From Pandoraea oxalativorans (GTDB lineage: Bacteria; Pseudomonadota; Gammaproteobacteria; Burkholderiales; Burkholderiaceae), in assembly GCF_000972785.3 (NCBI RefSeq), contig NZ_CP011253.3, positions 2,914,001 through 2,978,000 of the forward strand: a stretch of 64,000 nt of DNA, read 5' to 3'. Positions 50,933 to 58,954 of this stretch are shown in pieces. Under the pieces are notes generated by a model. That model ran no database searches and was not told the origin of the DNA. It worked only from the letters and a program-made list of their open reading frames with translations. Every line of letters begins with the position of its first letter. Position 1 is the first letter of the stretch. Both the position numbers and the translations under genes were made by a program.

Positions 50933-51463
50933 TCAGCGCGGCGTCTCGCTGCGGGTCAGTTGTTCGCCCATCGGGGCGTAGAGATGTACGCCTGGCGGCG
51001 GCTCGGCGAGACGCACGGCATCGTTGGCGGACACCACGGCAAGCCAGCGGCGTGCCGGAACCTTCTCCAACGCCACCGCTCGCATGGCGAGCGGCTTAAG
51101 CCCCATATCGACCAGCGGCTCGGGTCCGCTCGCACAGAGCGCCAGACGCTCACCCGCGTGCACGGCAGGTGCCAGCCCGATGTCGCTGTACAGATTTCGG
51201 TGCCAGTCCGTGATGTGCTGCTGCCACCGCGCAAAGTTGCCGCCGCCCTTCTGGCGATATTCTTCGCCGGTCAGCACGTCCAGCCCGTCGACCGTGTGGA
51301 TCGCGAGATAGACGGGGCATCCCGCGGTGACCGCCCTGAATCGTTGCGACGATTGAAAACCCGTCACCGAAATGAGGGCGGGCAGTTTTTCGCGACTGTA
51401 GAAGTCGTTCCATTCGGCTTCGCTCGCAGGGTCGGCGAAGGTGCATTCGACGGTGTAGATCAT
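50933..51463 (-). CDS. Unknown protein, possibly ferredoxin-like alpha/beta barrel
   Basis: A 176-residue protein opening MIYTVECTFADPASEAEW. The segment NDFYSREKLPALISVTGFQSS resembles dimeric alpha/beta-barrel (EthD/ABM-like) enzymes with two half-domains. I cannot name a family with confidence. GAGACATC precedes ATG 51463. It is upstream of the MBL gene and divergent from a LysR, so the pair probably handles one small-molecule substrate under LysR control. Confidence 0.7.
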   Translation of the reverse strand: MIYTVECTFADPASEAEWNDFYSREKLPALISVTGFQSSQRFRAVTAGCPVYLAIHTVDGLDVLTGEEYRQKGGGNFARWQQHITDWHRNLYSDIGLAPAVHAGERLALCASGPEPLVDMGLKPLAMRAVALEKVPARRWLAVVSANDAVRLAEPPPGVHLYAPMGEQLTRSETPR

Positions 51464-51516
51464 GATGTCTCGTCGTTCCGGGAGATTGAGCGTTCGCACG
51501 TGAATCGTGCGTTTTC

Positions 51517-51532
51517 ATTGCATGAACGTAAT
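51517..51532. promoter_or_regulatory. LysR-type box
   Basis: ATTGC-ATGAAC-GTAAT, a near-perfect inverted repeat containing T-N11-A, 54 bases upstream of the unknown-protein gene and about 100 before the LysR gene. Confidence 0.4.
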
Positions 51533-51630
51533 GCTAATCTCGCATTTTCGACGTCCATAACGATTTCCGGTCAGTCTTCAGTGATATTTAATCAAGCTGA
51601 CGGCCATTGCCTTTATATCGAGCGAACAAG

Positions 51631-52524
51631 ATGCGACGCAAGATCCCGAGCCATTCCGCCCTACTCGCCTTCGAGGCCGCCGCCCGGCATGGGAGCTTCG
51701 CGCGTGCGGCCGATGAGTTAGCTCGCACCGAAGGCGCCGTCAGTCGTCAGATCGCACGGCTGGAGGAATTTCTGGGAGTGACGTTGTTCGAGCGCATCGG
51801 CAACCGGGTGCGGTTGCTGCCGAACGGCGCGCGATATGCCGCGCAGGTGCGCGAAACGTTGGACCGACTGGAGCGCGACAGCCTGTATCTGATGGGGCAA
51901 CCGTCCGAGGGCGCGAGTCTCGATATCGCGGCGACACCGACCTTCGCCACGCGCTGGCTCATCCCCCGCCTGGCGGGTTTTCAGGAGCGGCATCCGAATA
52001 TCACGGTCCACCTTTCGGAATGCATGCAACCGTTCCTACTGGCAGGCAGCGGGTTCGACGCAGCGATCCATTTCGAGCATCCGGCCTGGGCCGGGATGCA
52101 CGTGCATCGTCTGCTGGAGGAAGTGCTGATTCCGGTGTGCAGTCCGTCGTTGCTGGCCCGCGCGGGGGAAGGCGCATCGCTGGACGATCTGCCGCGTCTG
52201 CATCGTCGTCAGAATCCCGACGCCTGGCAGCACTACGCGCAGGGCACCGGCATTACGCTGACCAACTCCGCCGTAGGTGCCCGGTACGACCTTCACTCGA
52301 TGCTGATCGAAGCGGCATTGGCGGGTCTGGGCGTGGCGCTGGTGCCGCGTCTATACGTCGGGGCCGAGCTTGAACAAGGCCGTTTGGTCACACCGTGGCC
52401 GCAGGACAGCGCCGTGGCGAAGAACTTCTGCCTCGTGCTGCCCGAACCGCTCGAATTGCGTCAGGGACCGATTCGCACGTTCTCGGACTGGCTGCTCGAT
52501 GAGGCAGGCGCGATGCCTGCCTGA
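51631..52524 (+). CDS. LysR-family regulator (GcvA-like)
   Basis: A 297-residue LTTR of the GcvA/AmpR type. It opens MRRKIPSHSALLAFEAAARHGSFARAADELARTEGAVSRQIARLEEFLG, with an effector domain containing DIAATPTFATRWLIPRLAGFQ. I use ATG 51631, which places the family's PxxxALxAFEAAARH motif at the N-terminus; an in-frame ATG at 51607 is the alternative. It is divergent from the unknown/MBL operon. Confidence 0.9.
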   Translation: MRRKIPSHSALLAFEAAARHGSFARAADELARTEGAVSRQIARLEEFLGVTLFERIGNRVRLLPNGARYAAQVRETLDRLERDSLYLMGQPSEGASLDIAATPTFATRWLIPRLAGFQERHPNITVHLSECMQPFLLAGSGFDAAIHFEHPAWAGMHVHRLLEEVLIPVCSPSLLARAGEGASLDDLPRLHRRQNPDAWQHYAQGTGITLTNSAVGARYDLHSMLIEAALAGLGVALVPRLYVGAELEQGRLVTPWPQDSAVAKNFCLVLPEPLELRQGPIRTFSDWLLDEAGAMPA

Positions 52525-52566
52525 TGCCCGGAGGTCACCGGGACGACGGATGCGCCCACACGCGAC

Positions 52567-53319
52567 TCAACGCCACGCCGCGCTCAGCATTACGCCACCG
52601 GAGACGACCAGCATCGTATCGAGCAAGCGCTGGAAGACGGTCGGCGACATGCCGAGGACGAAGCGCTTGCCGAGCATCGTGCCCAGCATCAGCGTCATGC
52701 CGACGATCAGACCATTGGCCCAGGCTTCGGGCGGCAGCGCACCCAGCCCCGAGAACATCAACACCTTGGCCACGTAGATGAAGACGGAACTGGCCGACTC
52801 CGCGCCGAGGAACGCGCCGCCCGACAGGCCGTACGCGGCGAATGCAGGAACGCTGAGCGGCCCCGTCGACAGCACGATACCGGTCAGGAAGCCGATCACT
52901 GCGCCCACCGCCGCCAGTTGCCAGAGCGACAGACGAAATTGATGGCGTCGAAGAAAGTGCCGGGTCGGCACCATGGCGACGAAGAACACCCCCAGCGCAA
53001 TATCGACGGCGGTCGACGGGAGGCTCCAGAGCGTTTTCGCGCCGAGGGCGGCCGCAGGCGCCCCCGGCACCGCATAGGCCAGCACGGCCCGCCAGTCGAT
53101 CTCGCGCCACCACGCCACCACTTTCGAGAGATTGCCGACGATGGCTGCGACGGCCATGATCGGCACCGCCTGTTTCGGGCCGTACGTGTACACCAGTACC
53201 GGCAACAGCATCATCGACGATCCCGTACCGACCACCCCGCTGACCGCCCCCGCCGCCGTCCCCACGATAGCGATCATGACCATGCCCCACACGTGCCCCG
53301 CCATGAATCCTGCCAACAT
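52567..53319 (-). CDS. TauE/SafE-family membrane permease
   Basis: A 250-residue protein with about eight TM segments of the sulfite exporter TauE/SafE family. Each half has a conserved Gly/Pro-rich loop: GAVSGVVGTGSSMMLLPVLVYTYG in the first and GFLTGIVLSTGPLSVPAFAAYG in the second. Members move sulfonates, sulfite or organic anions, often outward. ATG 53319 with GAGG upstream gives the usual length; in-frame ATGs further upstream would overlap the LysR operator. It is divergent from a LysR gene. Confidence 0.85.
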   Translation of the reverse strand: MLAGFMAGHVWGMVMIAIVGTAAGAVSGVVGTGSSMMLLPVLVYTYGPKQAVPIMAVAAIVGNLSKVVAWWREIDWRAVLAYAVPGAPAAALGAKTLWSLPSTAVDIALGVFFVAMVPTRHFLRRHQFRLSLWQLAAVGAVIGFLTGIVLSTGPLSVPAFAAYGLSGGAFLGAESASSVFIYVAKVLMFSGLGALPPEAWANGLIVGMTLMLGTMLGKRFVLGMSPTVFQRLLDTMLVVSGGVMLSAAWR

Positions 53320-53437
53320 CCGTGCCTCGCGATTTGCCGATTCCCTCACGCTTTCAAGCCGTCTCATGCGGCATGAACCTGAGTCGCGACGATAAAACAT
53401 GATGCACACTCACACAATCGACAAATTCGCCGTCCTT

Positions 53438-53456
53438 CTGTGATAAAAAGTCACAG
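53438..53456. promoter_or_regulatory. LysR-type operator CTGTGA-N7-TCACAG
   Basis: Perfect 6-base arms with a 7-base AT-rich centre and an internal T-N11-A. It lies 32 bases before the LysR start and faces the divergent TauE/SafE gene. Confidence 0.65.
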
Positions 53457-53488
53457 TTTATCGACGACGCCACCTTTCGGAACCCAAC

Positions 53489-54460
53489 ATGTCGCGCCAA
53501 CTGCCGCCGTTGCATGCCCTGCGTGTTTTCGAGATCGCCGCACGCGCCGAGAGCCTCAGTGCCGCCGCGCAGGAACTGTCGATCACGCATGGTGCCGTGA
53601 GCCGTCAGATCGCTTTGCTCGAAGCGTGGCTGGGGCAAACGTTGTTCGTCCGTCAGGGCCAGCGCAATGTCGCGACGGACCACGCGCGGGCTTTCGCCGC
53701 CGAGATCAGTGCTGCGTTCGACCTCATGGGCGACGCGGCGCTGCGCTTCGGCAAAGCGCCCCAAACGCGCGTGGTGCGTGTCAACGCACAGACCACGCTT
53801 GCCATGCACTGGCTGATCGCGCGGCTGCCCGCATTTCATACCGCCTTCCCGGATGTGCAGGTTGTCGTCACCACGTCGAGCGGGGCCGACCCGGCGTTTC
53901 GCGGCGGGTTCGACGTCGCCATTCGACGCGATCCGCCTGCGCGCCCCGAATGGCAGCCTTATGAGCGGACGCCGTTGTTCACAGAGCGCGCAAGCCTCGT
54001 CGCCGCCCCCTCGCTGCTCGAAGCGCTGCCGTTACGTCGACTGAAGGATCTGGCGAAGCATACGTTCGTCGCCACGCAAACGCGCGTGGGTGCCTGGGAG
54101 GACTGGTTGAGTGTGGCCGGTGTGCCCGCGCTACGCCCGGTGCGATTCCATCGCTTCGATCACTATCACGTGAGCTTGCAGGCCGTGATGGATGGGCTGG
54201 GGCTAGGCATCGGTTGCACGCCGACGCTTGATCGCGAGCTGGCGGCCGGTCGCCTCGTGATGCCGTTCCCGGACATTCAGGCCGACGGCGCGACTTACGT
54301 CACGCTCGTGCCGCGCGACGCCGACAAATCGACGCCGTTGCGGGATTTCCTGACCTGGGTGCATGAAGCGGCGCGCGCCCCTGTCGTCGCGCTCACGTCC
54401 CCCGCGCGGCGCGCCACTTCCCCGGCGACACGCCGAACGCGCGCCGGAAGTACCGGGTGA
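53489..54460 (+). CDS. LysR-family regulator (GcvA-like)
   Basis: A 323-residue LTTR opening MSRQLPPLHALRVFEIAARAESLSAAAQELSITHGAVSRQIALLE. The effector domain starts near residue 92 (RVVRVNAQTTLAMHWLIARLPAF). The last 25 residues are a Ser/Arg/Thr-rich tail that overlaps the convergent AraC gene by 68 bases. The divergent TauE/SafE gene is its likely target through the operator at 53438. Confidence 0.9.
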   Translation: MSRQLPPLHALRVFEIAARAESLSAAAQELSITHGAVSRQIALLEAWLGQTLFVRQGQRNVATDHARAFAAEISAAFDLMGDAALRFGKAPQTRVVRVNAQTTLAMHWLIARLPAFHTAFPDVQVVVTTSSGADPAFRGGFDVAIRRDPPARPEWQPYERTPLFTERASLVAAPSLLEALPLRRLKDLAKHTFVATQTRVGAWEDWLSVAGVPALRPVRFHRFDHYHVSLQAVMDGLGLGIGCTPTLDRELAAGRLVMPFPDIQADGATYVTLVPRDADKSTPLRDFLTWVHEAARAPVVALTSPARRATSPATRRTRAGSTG

Positions 54461-55283
54461 AATGCGACAGATCGTTGAAGCCGTGTGCGAGCGCGACGTC
54501 TGTCGCCGAGGCCCCGGCGCGCAGCGCTGGCAACGCGCGTACGAGACGCAACTGATTGCGCCACGCGTGCGGTGCCAGTCCGGTCTCGCGGGAAAACAAG
54601 CGCGCCGCATGGAACGGCGAAAGATCGACGGCTTCGGCAAGTGCCGTCAGTGAGAGCGATTGAGTCAGATCGGCCGACAGACGCGCTTTCATCGTCTCGA
54701 CACGCACGGCGTCGCGATGCATCTCCAACGACGGCACGCGCGCCTGCGCATGTCGGACCAGCATCATCGACACCGCTTCGATCAGCACGCTTTCGGCCAG
54801 CAGCGGATCCGCGCCGATCTGTAGCAGCCGATGCGCTTCGATGAGCCGCTCCATGGCCTGCACGTCGTAAATGACGTGTTCGCCGAACCAGGGCATCGCG
54901 TCGTCGTCCGACGCCGAACCGCCCGGTGTCTCCAGCGGACTTTCCAACTGCCGCTGCACGCCCTGCACGAAGCCGACGGGCAGGTAGAACACACGGTAAC
55001 GCCAGCCAAAATCGGTTTCGCGCGCGCCCGTGTGGACTTTACCGGGATGGATGATGGCGATCGACCCGGCGTCCGCCACGTGCTCGCCGCCGCGATAGGC
55101 ATAGCGCTCCGCCCCGGCCACGATGCACGCGAACGTGTACGCGTCGTGCCAGTGCGGCGCGAAGGTATGGTCGTTGTATTCGGCCGTGAGCATGTCGCCG
55201 CCGGGTACGAGCGTCGAGCGCCAGTACAAAGGGGCATTGCGGAACGGCTGAAACGGTTGTACGGGCTGAAACAAGGCATCCAT
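54393..55283 (-). CDS. AraC-family transcriptional regulator
   Basis: A 296-residue regulator. The N-terminal cupin-like arm and sensor domain (about 1-165) has HTFAPHWHDAYTFACIVAG and IIHPGKVHTG, typical of AraC-type ligand pockets. Two C-terminal HTH motifs follow (about 190-290, with LTALAEAVDLSPFHAARLFSRETG and DVALAHGFNDLSHFTRYFRRAFG). I use ATG 55283, which gives the standard family opening; a longer frame upstream is Arg-rich and unlikely. Its 3' end overlaps the LysR gene. The target is unknown. Confidence 0.9.
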   Translation of the reverse strand: MDALFQPVQPFQPFRNAPLYWRSTLVPGGDMLTAEYNDHTFAPHWHDAYTFACIVAGAERYAYRGGEHVADAGSIAIIHPGKVHTGARETDFGWRYRVFYLPVGFVQGVQRQLESPLETPGGSASDDDAMPWFGEHVIYDVQAMERLIEAHRLLQIGADPLLAESVLIEAVSMMLVRHAQARVPSLEMHRDAVRVETMKARLSADLTQSLSLTALAEAVDLSPFHAARLFSRETGLAPHAWRNQLRLVRALPALRAGASATDVALAHGFNDLSHFTRYFRRAFGVSPGKWRAARGT

Positions 55284-55420
55284 GCCCGCTACTTTACACT
55301 GCGCTGCGCGTCGTCGCGGACCAGTCGCACGCCCCGCGCGACCGGACCCACTGTGTGCACGCTCGTGCCAGGGCAAAACACCCTACGACCCTGCGGCAGC
55401 TTGACGGCACACTGGCTCGA

Positions 55421-56236
55421 TTAGCGCGTGGCTACGACGAAGAGTCGCGGGAACGGCAGCAGCACCGTGCCGTCGGCGAGCGCCGGATAAGCCTTCGCGA
55501 TTTCTTCCGTGTAACGCGCGAGGAACGCCTCGCGTGCTGCGTCGTCCAGCTTCGTCAGGAAGGGGCGCAGCGCGCTGCCCTTGAACCATTCGACGACCGC
55601 CGGTGCACCGCCTGCGAGCGGATGATAGTAGGTCGTGCGCCAGATATCGACGCGCGAACAAACGCCGCGCAGCAGCGGATAGTAAAACGCGGCGCCATGA
55701 CGCGCGGTGCGTTCGGTGCCTTTGAGCGTCGCGGCCCAGCGCGGGTCGGCGGCGACTTCGCGCATCAGCCGGTGAGCGGGTTCGTCGAGATTATCGGGCG
55801 TCTGCACCGCGAGCGAACCGCCGGGCGCGAGACACTCGACGAGACGCGGATACAGCGTTTCGTGATCGGGCAACCATTGCAACACGGCGTTCGCGAGAAT
55901 CACGTCGAACGGGCCATCTTTCCACGCACCAATATCCGCGACGTCGAAATGAAACTGCGGAAGACGTTTGCGCGCTGCGTCGACCATATCCTGCGAACTA
56001 TCCAGCCCGAGGACATCCGCCTGCGCATAGCACGCGGCCAGCACTTCGGTCGAGTTGCCGGGGCCACACCCGATATCCACGACGCGTGCGGCATCGCGCC
56101 CGGGAAGCTCGGGGATCGCGGCGACGAGATCGCGCACGGGACGCGTGCGCTCGTCTTCGAACTTGACGTACTGCGACGCCTGCCATGCCGGATTGGTCGG
56201 GGCGTGCGAGGTATCGGACGACTGGTTTTGCTGCAT
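55421..56236 (-). CDS. tam: Trans-aconitate 2-methyltransferase
   Basis: A 271-residue class I SAM methyltransferase. Motif I is VVDIGCGPGNSTEVL, preceded by NPAWQASQYVKFEDERTRPVRDLV, a Tam hallmark. LANAVLQWLPDHETLYPRLVECLAPGGSLAVQTPDN and WRTTYYHPLAGGAPAVVEWFKGSALRPFL complete the family pattern. The enzyme methyl-esterifies trans-aconitate, which otherwise inhibits the citric acid cycle. It stands alone. Confidence 0.9.
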   Translation of the reverse strand: MQQNQSSDTSHAPTNPAWQASQYVKFEDERTRPVRDLVAAIPELPGRDAARVVDIGCGPGNSTEVLAACYAQADVLGLDSSQDMVDAARKRLPQFHFDVADIGAWKDGPFDVILANAVLQWLPDHETLYPRLVECLAPGGSLAVQTPDNLDEPAHRLMREVAADPRWAATLKGTERTARHGAAFYYPLLRGVCSRVDIWRTTYYHPLAGGAPAVVEWFKGSALRPFLTKLDDAAREAFLARYTEEIAKAYPALADGTVLLPFPRLFVVATR

Positions 56237-56280
56237 GAATCACTCCATCGGGGGGATATCGCTCAACAGCCGTCACGATA

Positions 56281-57150
56281 TCAGCTCGCCGCCTGCAACG
56301 CCTCCACGAAGACACGCAGATGCGACGGCTCCGCGTCGGTGATCGCCCAGTACGTCATGCCATTGCGTCGCCAGCGGGCAATCGCATAGCCGTCGCTGCC
56401 GGTGATCGTGGGTGCGGCCGACGCCTTGTCGCGTGCCGGAAACACGTACACATCGATCGGATGCTTATCGGTGTGGTAGACGAGCACGGACACCGTGCGA
56501 CCGCCGACGTAGTCCAGACGTCCGCCCGCGAGCGGGAATCCCTTGGCGGCCAGATCGACGACCGGCGGTGCGTAGTCGAGGCGTCCGTTGAACCACGGCT
56601 TGACCGTATGCTGGTCCGTCGAGATCACGTCGATCGGATGTTGCGACAACAGCGCGCGCGCATGGCTCGACACGATCTCCTGCGGCTGCAAGCCGGTCTG
56701 CGCGGCCGGTTCCTGCACCTGCGCAGGCGCTGGCGGACGCGCCACCAGCAACGCCATCGCAACGGCCAGCCCGCCGAGGATCGCACCGCCCGCCCCCCCG
56801 AACAGCCACGGCGCGAGACTTGGGCCCCACGCGGCTTCGACGCCGGTGGACCTCACGGGCTTCGCCGCACGGGGTTCCGGCTTCGCATCCTGCTTTCCAT
56901 CTTGCATAGGCCCGCGCTGCAAGTCTGAGGCCGACGATGCGCTCGCCGCCTCCTGCGCGACGGCATGGCGTTCGGCATTTGCCAACTCATCGCGAAGCCG
57001 TTCACGCAATGCTTGCGGCGCTTTGTGATGCAACGCGCCGTCCCGCAGCATTTTGCCTAGCGTGGTGGTTTCGCTTGTCGTCGGCGGGTCTTTGGGATCG
57101 TCGTGCATGTCGTCATGCTCACTTTCGTGCTCATTTTCGTACTTACTCAT
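56281..57150 (-). CDS. Membrane anti-sigma factor
   Basis: A 289-residue protein. An acidic/His-rich N-terminal cytoplasmic part (ENEHESEHDDMHDD) is followed by a helical anti-sigma segment and one TM segment (about 130-150, ending ALLVARP). A periplasmic domain (about 170-289) ends with a sensing-like region, DGYAIARWRRNGMTYWAITD. It lacks the HxxxCxxC zinc motif. GAGGAGG precedes ATG 57150 inside the end of the sigma gene (8-base overlap), so it very likely regulates that sigma factor. Confidence 0.82.
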   Translation of the reverse strand: MSKYENEHESEHDDMHDDPKDPPTTSETTTLGKMLRDGALHHKAPQALRERLRDELANAERHAVAQEAASASSASDLQRGPMQDGKQDAKPEPRAAKPVRSTGVEAAWGPSLAPWLFGGAGGAILGGLAVAMALLVARPPAPAQVQEPAAQTGLQPQEIVSSHARALLSQHPIDVISTDQHTVKPWFNGRLDYAPPVVDLAAKGFPLAGGRLDYVGGRTVSVLVYHTDKHPIDVYVFPARDKASAAPTITGSDGYAIARWRRNGMTYWAITDAEPSHLRVFVEALQAAS

Positions 57151-57808
57151 CGCGTCCTCCTCGAGTCGTACCGTCGAGCGGCACGCGCGCAAGGCGTGTC
57201 ACTTGCGCGGATGGGGACGTCGACGACGACGAAGCGTGCGCTCCACCCGCTTGCGCCGCGCGCAACGCCACCGCGAGCATCTGTCTGCCACGCGCGAGCC
57301 GCGACATGACCGTGCCCGCAGGCACGCCGACGATCGTCTCGATTTCCCGGTAGCTCATATCCTCCATCTCACGCAAAACCAACACTTCGCGAAACACGAC
57401 GGGCAAGCCCGCAAGCGCCTCGCGCACCAGCGCACATTCGTCGCGGCGCACCGCCAGCATTTCCGGATCGCCCGGCGACGCGTCGTCCCAGCCCGGCAGA
57501 CGATCCGACTCGTGCAAACCATGCATGGCCTCGTCGAACAGCGTGCCGTCGGCGGCGTCGGAGCGGCGTCGCCACTCGGTCATCCAGGTATTGCGCACGA
57601 TCGCCAGCAGCCACGCCCTCGCATTCTCGCCACGAAAACCGTCGAAAAAGCGCAGCGCACGCAGATAGGCCTCCTGCACGATGTCGTCCGCATCGCTTGC
57701 GCTGCCCGAGAGCCAGCGCGCGAGGTTGTAAGCCGCATCGAGATGCGGCAAGGCCAGCGCTTCGAATCGTCCTGACGCCTGAGCGCCGGGGGTTTGCGCA
57801 TCGGTCAC
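57143..57808 (-). CDS. ECF-family RNA polymerase sigma factor
   Basis: A 221-residue ECF sigma factor. Region 2 (ALPHLDAAYNLARWLSGSASDADDIVQEAYLRALRF) and region 4 (ALAGLPVVFREVLVLREMEDMSYREIETIVGVPAGTVMSRLARGR) are clear. A Ser/Thr-rich tail follows. It resembles stress-type ECF factors partnered with a membrane anti-sigma, here the overlapping downstream gene. The cupredoxin and metallophosphoesterase genes upstream on the same strand may belong to its regulon. Confidence 0.9.
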   Translation of the reverse strand: MTDAQTPGAQASGRFEALALPHLDAAYNLARWLSGSASDADDIVQEAYLRALRFFDGFRGENARAWLLAIVRNTWMTEWRRRSDAADGTLFDEAMHGLHESDRLPGWDDASPGDPEMLAVRRDECALVREALAGLPVVFREVLVLREMEDMSYREIETIVGVPAGTVMSRLARGRQMLAVALRAAQAGGAHASSSSTSPSAQVTRLARVPLDGTTRGGRDE

Positions 57809-57873
57809 CGGGATCTCCCGAGATCGGGCAACACGGTGCCCGTGTGAATCGGACTGACGCTGCGCGCGACATC

Positions 57874-57911
57874 GCGACGAACATCGCGAACAACGCCGCG
57901 ATGTTCGTCGC
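57874..57911. terminator. Strong 15-bp stem between cupredoxin and sigma genes
   Basis: Perfect arms GCGACGAACATCGCG and its complement around an 8-base loop, between the cupredoxin stop and the sigma start. No T run follows on either strand, so it may be a Rho-independent-like pause, an mRNA-stability element or an operator. Confidence 0.55.
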
Positions 57912-57968
57912 AGGCACCCGCAGACAACGGCAGTGGGCTCATTGAATCACATCTGCTGGCGCGAACGG

Positions 57969-58370
57969 TCATTTCACGACAATCACCCCCGTCATATGGG
58001 GACGGATCGCACAGAAGTACGGGTACATCCCCGGCTTGTCGAAGGTAAACGCGAACGTGCCGTCGGTATCGAGCGCACCGGATGCGAACGAGCGAGGGTT
58101 CGACGAACTCGTGACGGTGTGCGGCTCGTCGTCGCGATTGGTCCATGTCACGCGCGCGCCCGCTTTGACGGTGAGCGTCGCAGGCGAAAAGGTGAAGTTA
58201 TCGATGTGGACTGCGCCCGGATCTGTAGCAGCGGCGGCCTCGGCTCGCCCGGCGAGCACAAGCATACCGGTCGCCGCGACGGCGAAGCCCGCCAGCAGCG
58301 TGCGACGTTGCGCGGCATGCGGGCTCAGACGCGGTGAAGGAGACGAAGAAGACAAAGAGAACGATTTCAT
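57969..58370 (-). CDS. Exported cupredoxin with an altered copper site
   Basis: A 133-residue protein with a twin-Arg-containing signal region (QRRTLLAGFAVAATG, about 22-46) and an amicyanin-like cupredoxin fold. His84 (DEPHTV) and Cys120 are present. The Cys loop reads YFCAIRPHMTG, whereas the usual family motif is C-x2-H-x2-M. The expected His at Cys+3 is Arg123 (codon CGT), with His125 and Met126 remaining. Copper binding may be changed or lost. It lies 15 bases after the truncated metallophosphoesterase. Confidence 0.85.
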   Translation of the reverse strand: MKSFSLSSSSPSPRLSPHAAQRRTLLAGFAVAATGMLVLAGRAEAAAATDPGAVHIDNFTFSPATLTVKAGARVTWTNRDDEPHTVTSSSNPRSFASGALDTDGTFAFTFDKPGMYPYFCAIRPHMTGVIVVK

Positions 58371-58385
58371 GACGGCACCTCCGGG

Positions 58386-58905
58386 TCATGACGCCAGCGT
58401 GGTGTCGCCCAACAGCGGCGCACCGTCCAGCGAGGTGAAATCGATGCGGCGAATCCCCAACGTCTGCCGCAGTTGCGATGCGTCGACCTTCAACGGTCCC
58501 GGCCCCGGGCCGTCACCCGGCGCAGGCTGCGGAAACGCCGTCGACATCGCCGTGTGCAATCGCACGTTGCCTTCGACTTTTTGCAATACCTGATGGATGT
58601 GACCGTTAAGCACCGTCACCGATCCGAACGGACGCAGCAACGCAAGCGCGCGCTCGCCGTCATCGGTCCCCCATCCCCACGCCGGATAGACGGACCAGAG
58701 TGGCATGTGCGTGAACACGACGAGCGGCGTGCTGCGGGAACGGCCCTTGAGATCGGCGGCGAGCCAGTCGAGCTGCGTATCGCCGAGGTAGCCCATGCCC
58801 CCCGCCTTGAGATTGAGGACGTTCACAAGCGCAATGAAATGCACGCCCTGCCGGTCGAAGCTGTACCAGCCGTTGCCCCCGCTGCGGGGCGAAAAGACGA
58901 TTTAT
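58386..58905 (-). pseudogene. Metallophosphoesterase, 5'-truncated
   Basis: Only the C-terminal part of a calcineurin-like phosphoesterase remains: GNGWYSFDRQGVHFIALVNV, WLAADLKGRSRSTPLVVFTHMP, VLNGHIHQ and HTAMSTAFPQPAPG. The coding similarity begins directly after an in-frame TAA near 58905. The N-terminal metal motifs (DxH, GDxxD, GNHD/E) and about 190 residues are absent. The 50 bases between it and the M23 gene show no trace of them. An internal ATG at 58844 could give at most a 152-residue, probably inactive fragment. Confidence 0.75.
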
Positions 58906-58954
58906 TCCCGAACGCCTGAGCAACGGTGCGAAGGGAGGAAATTCGAAGCTGGGA

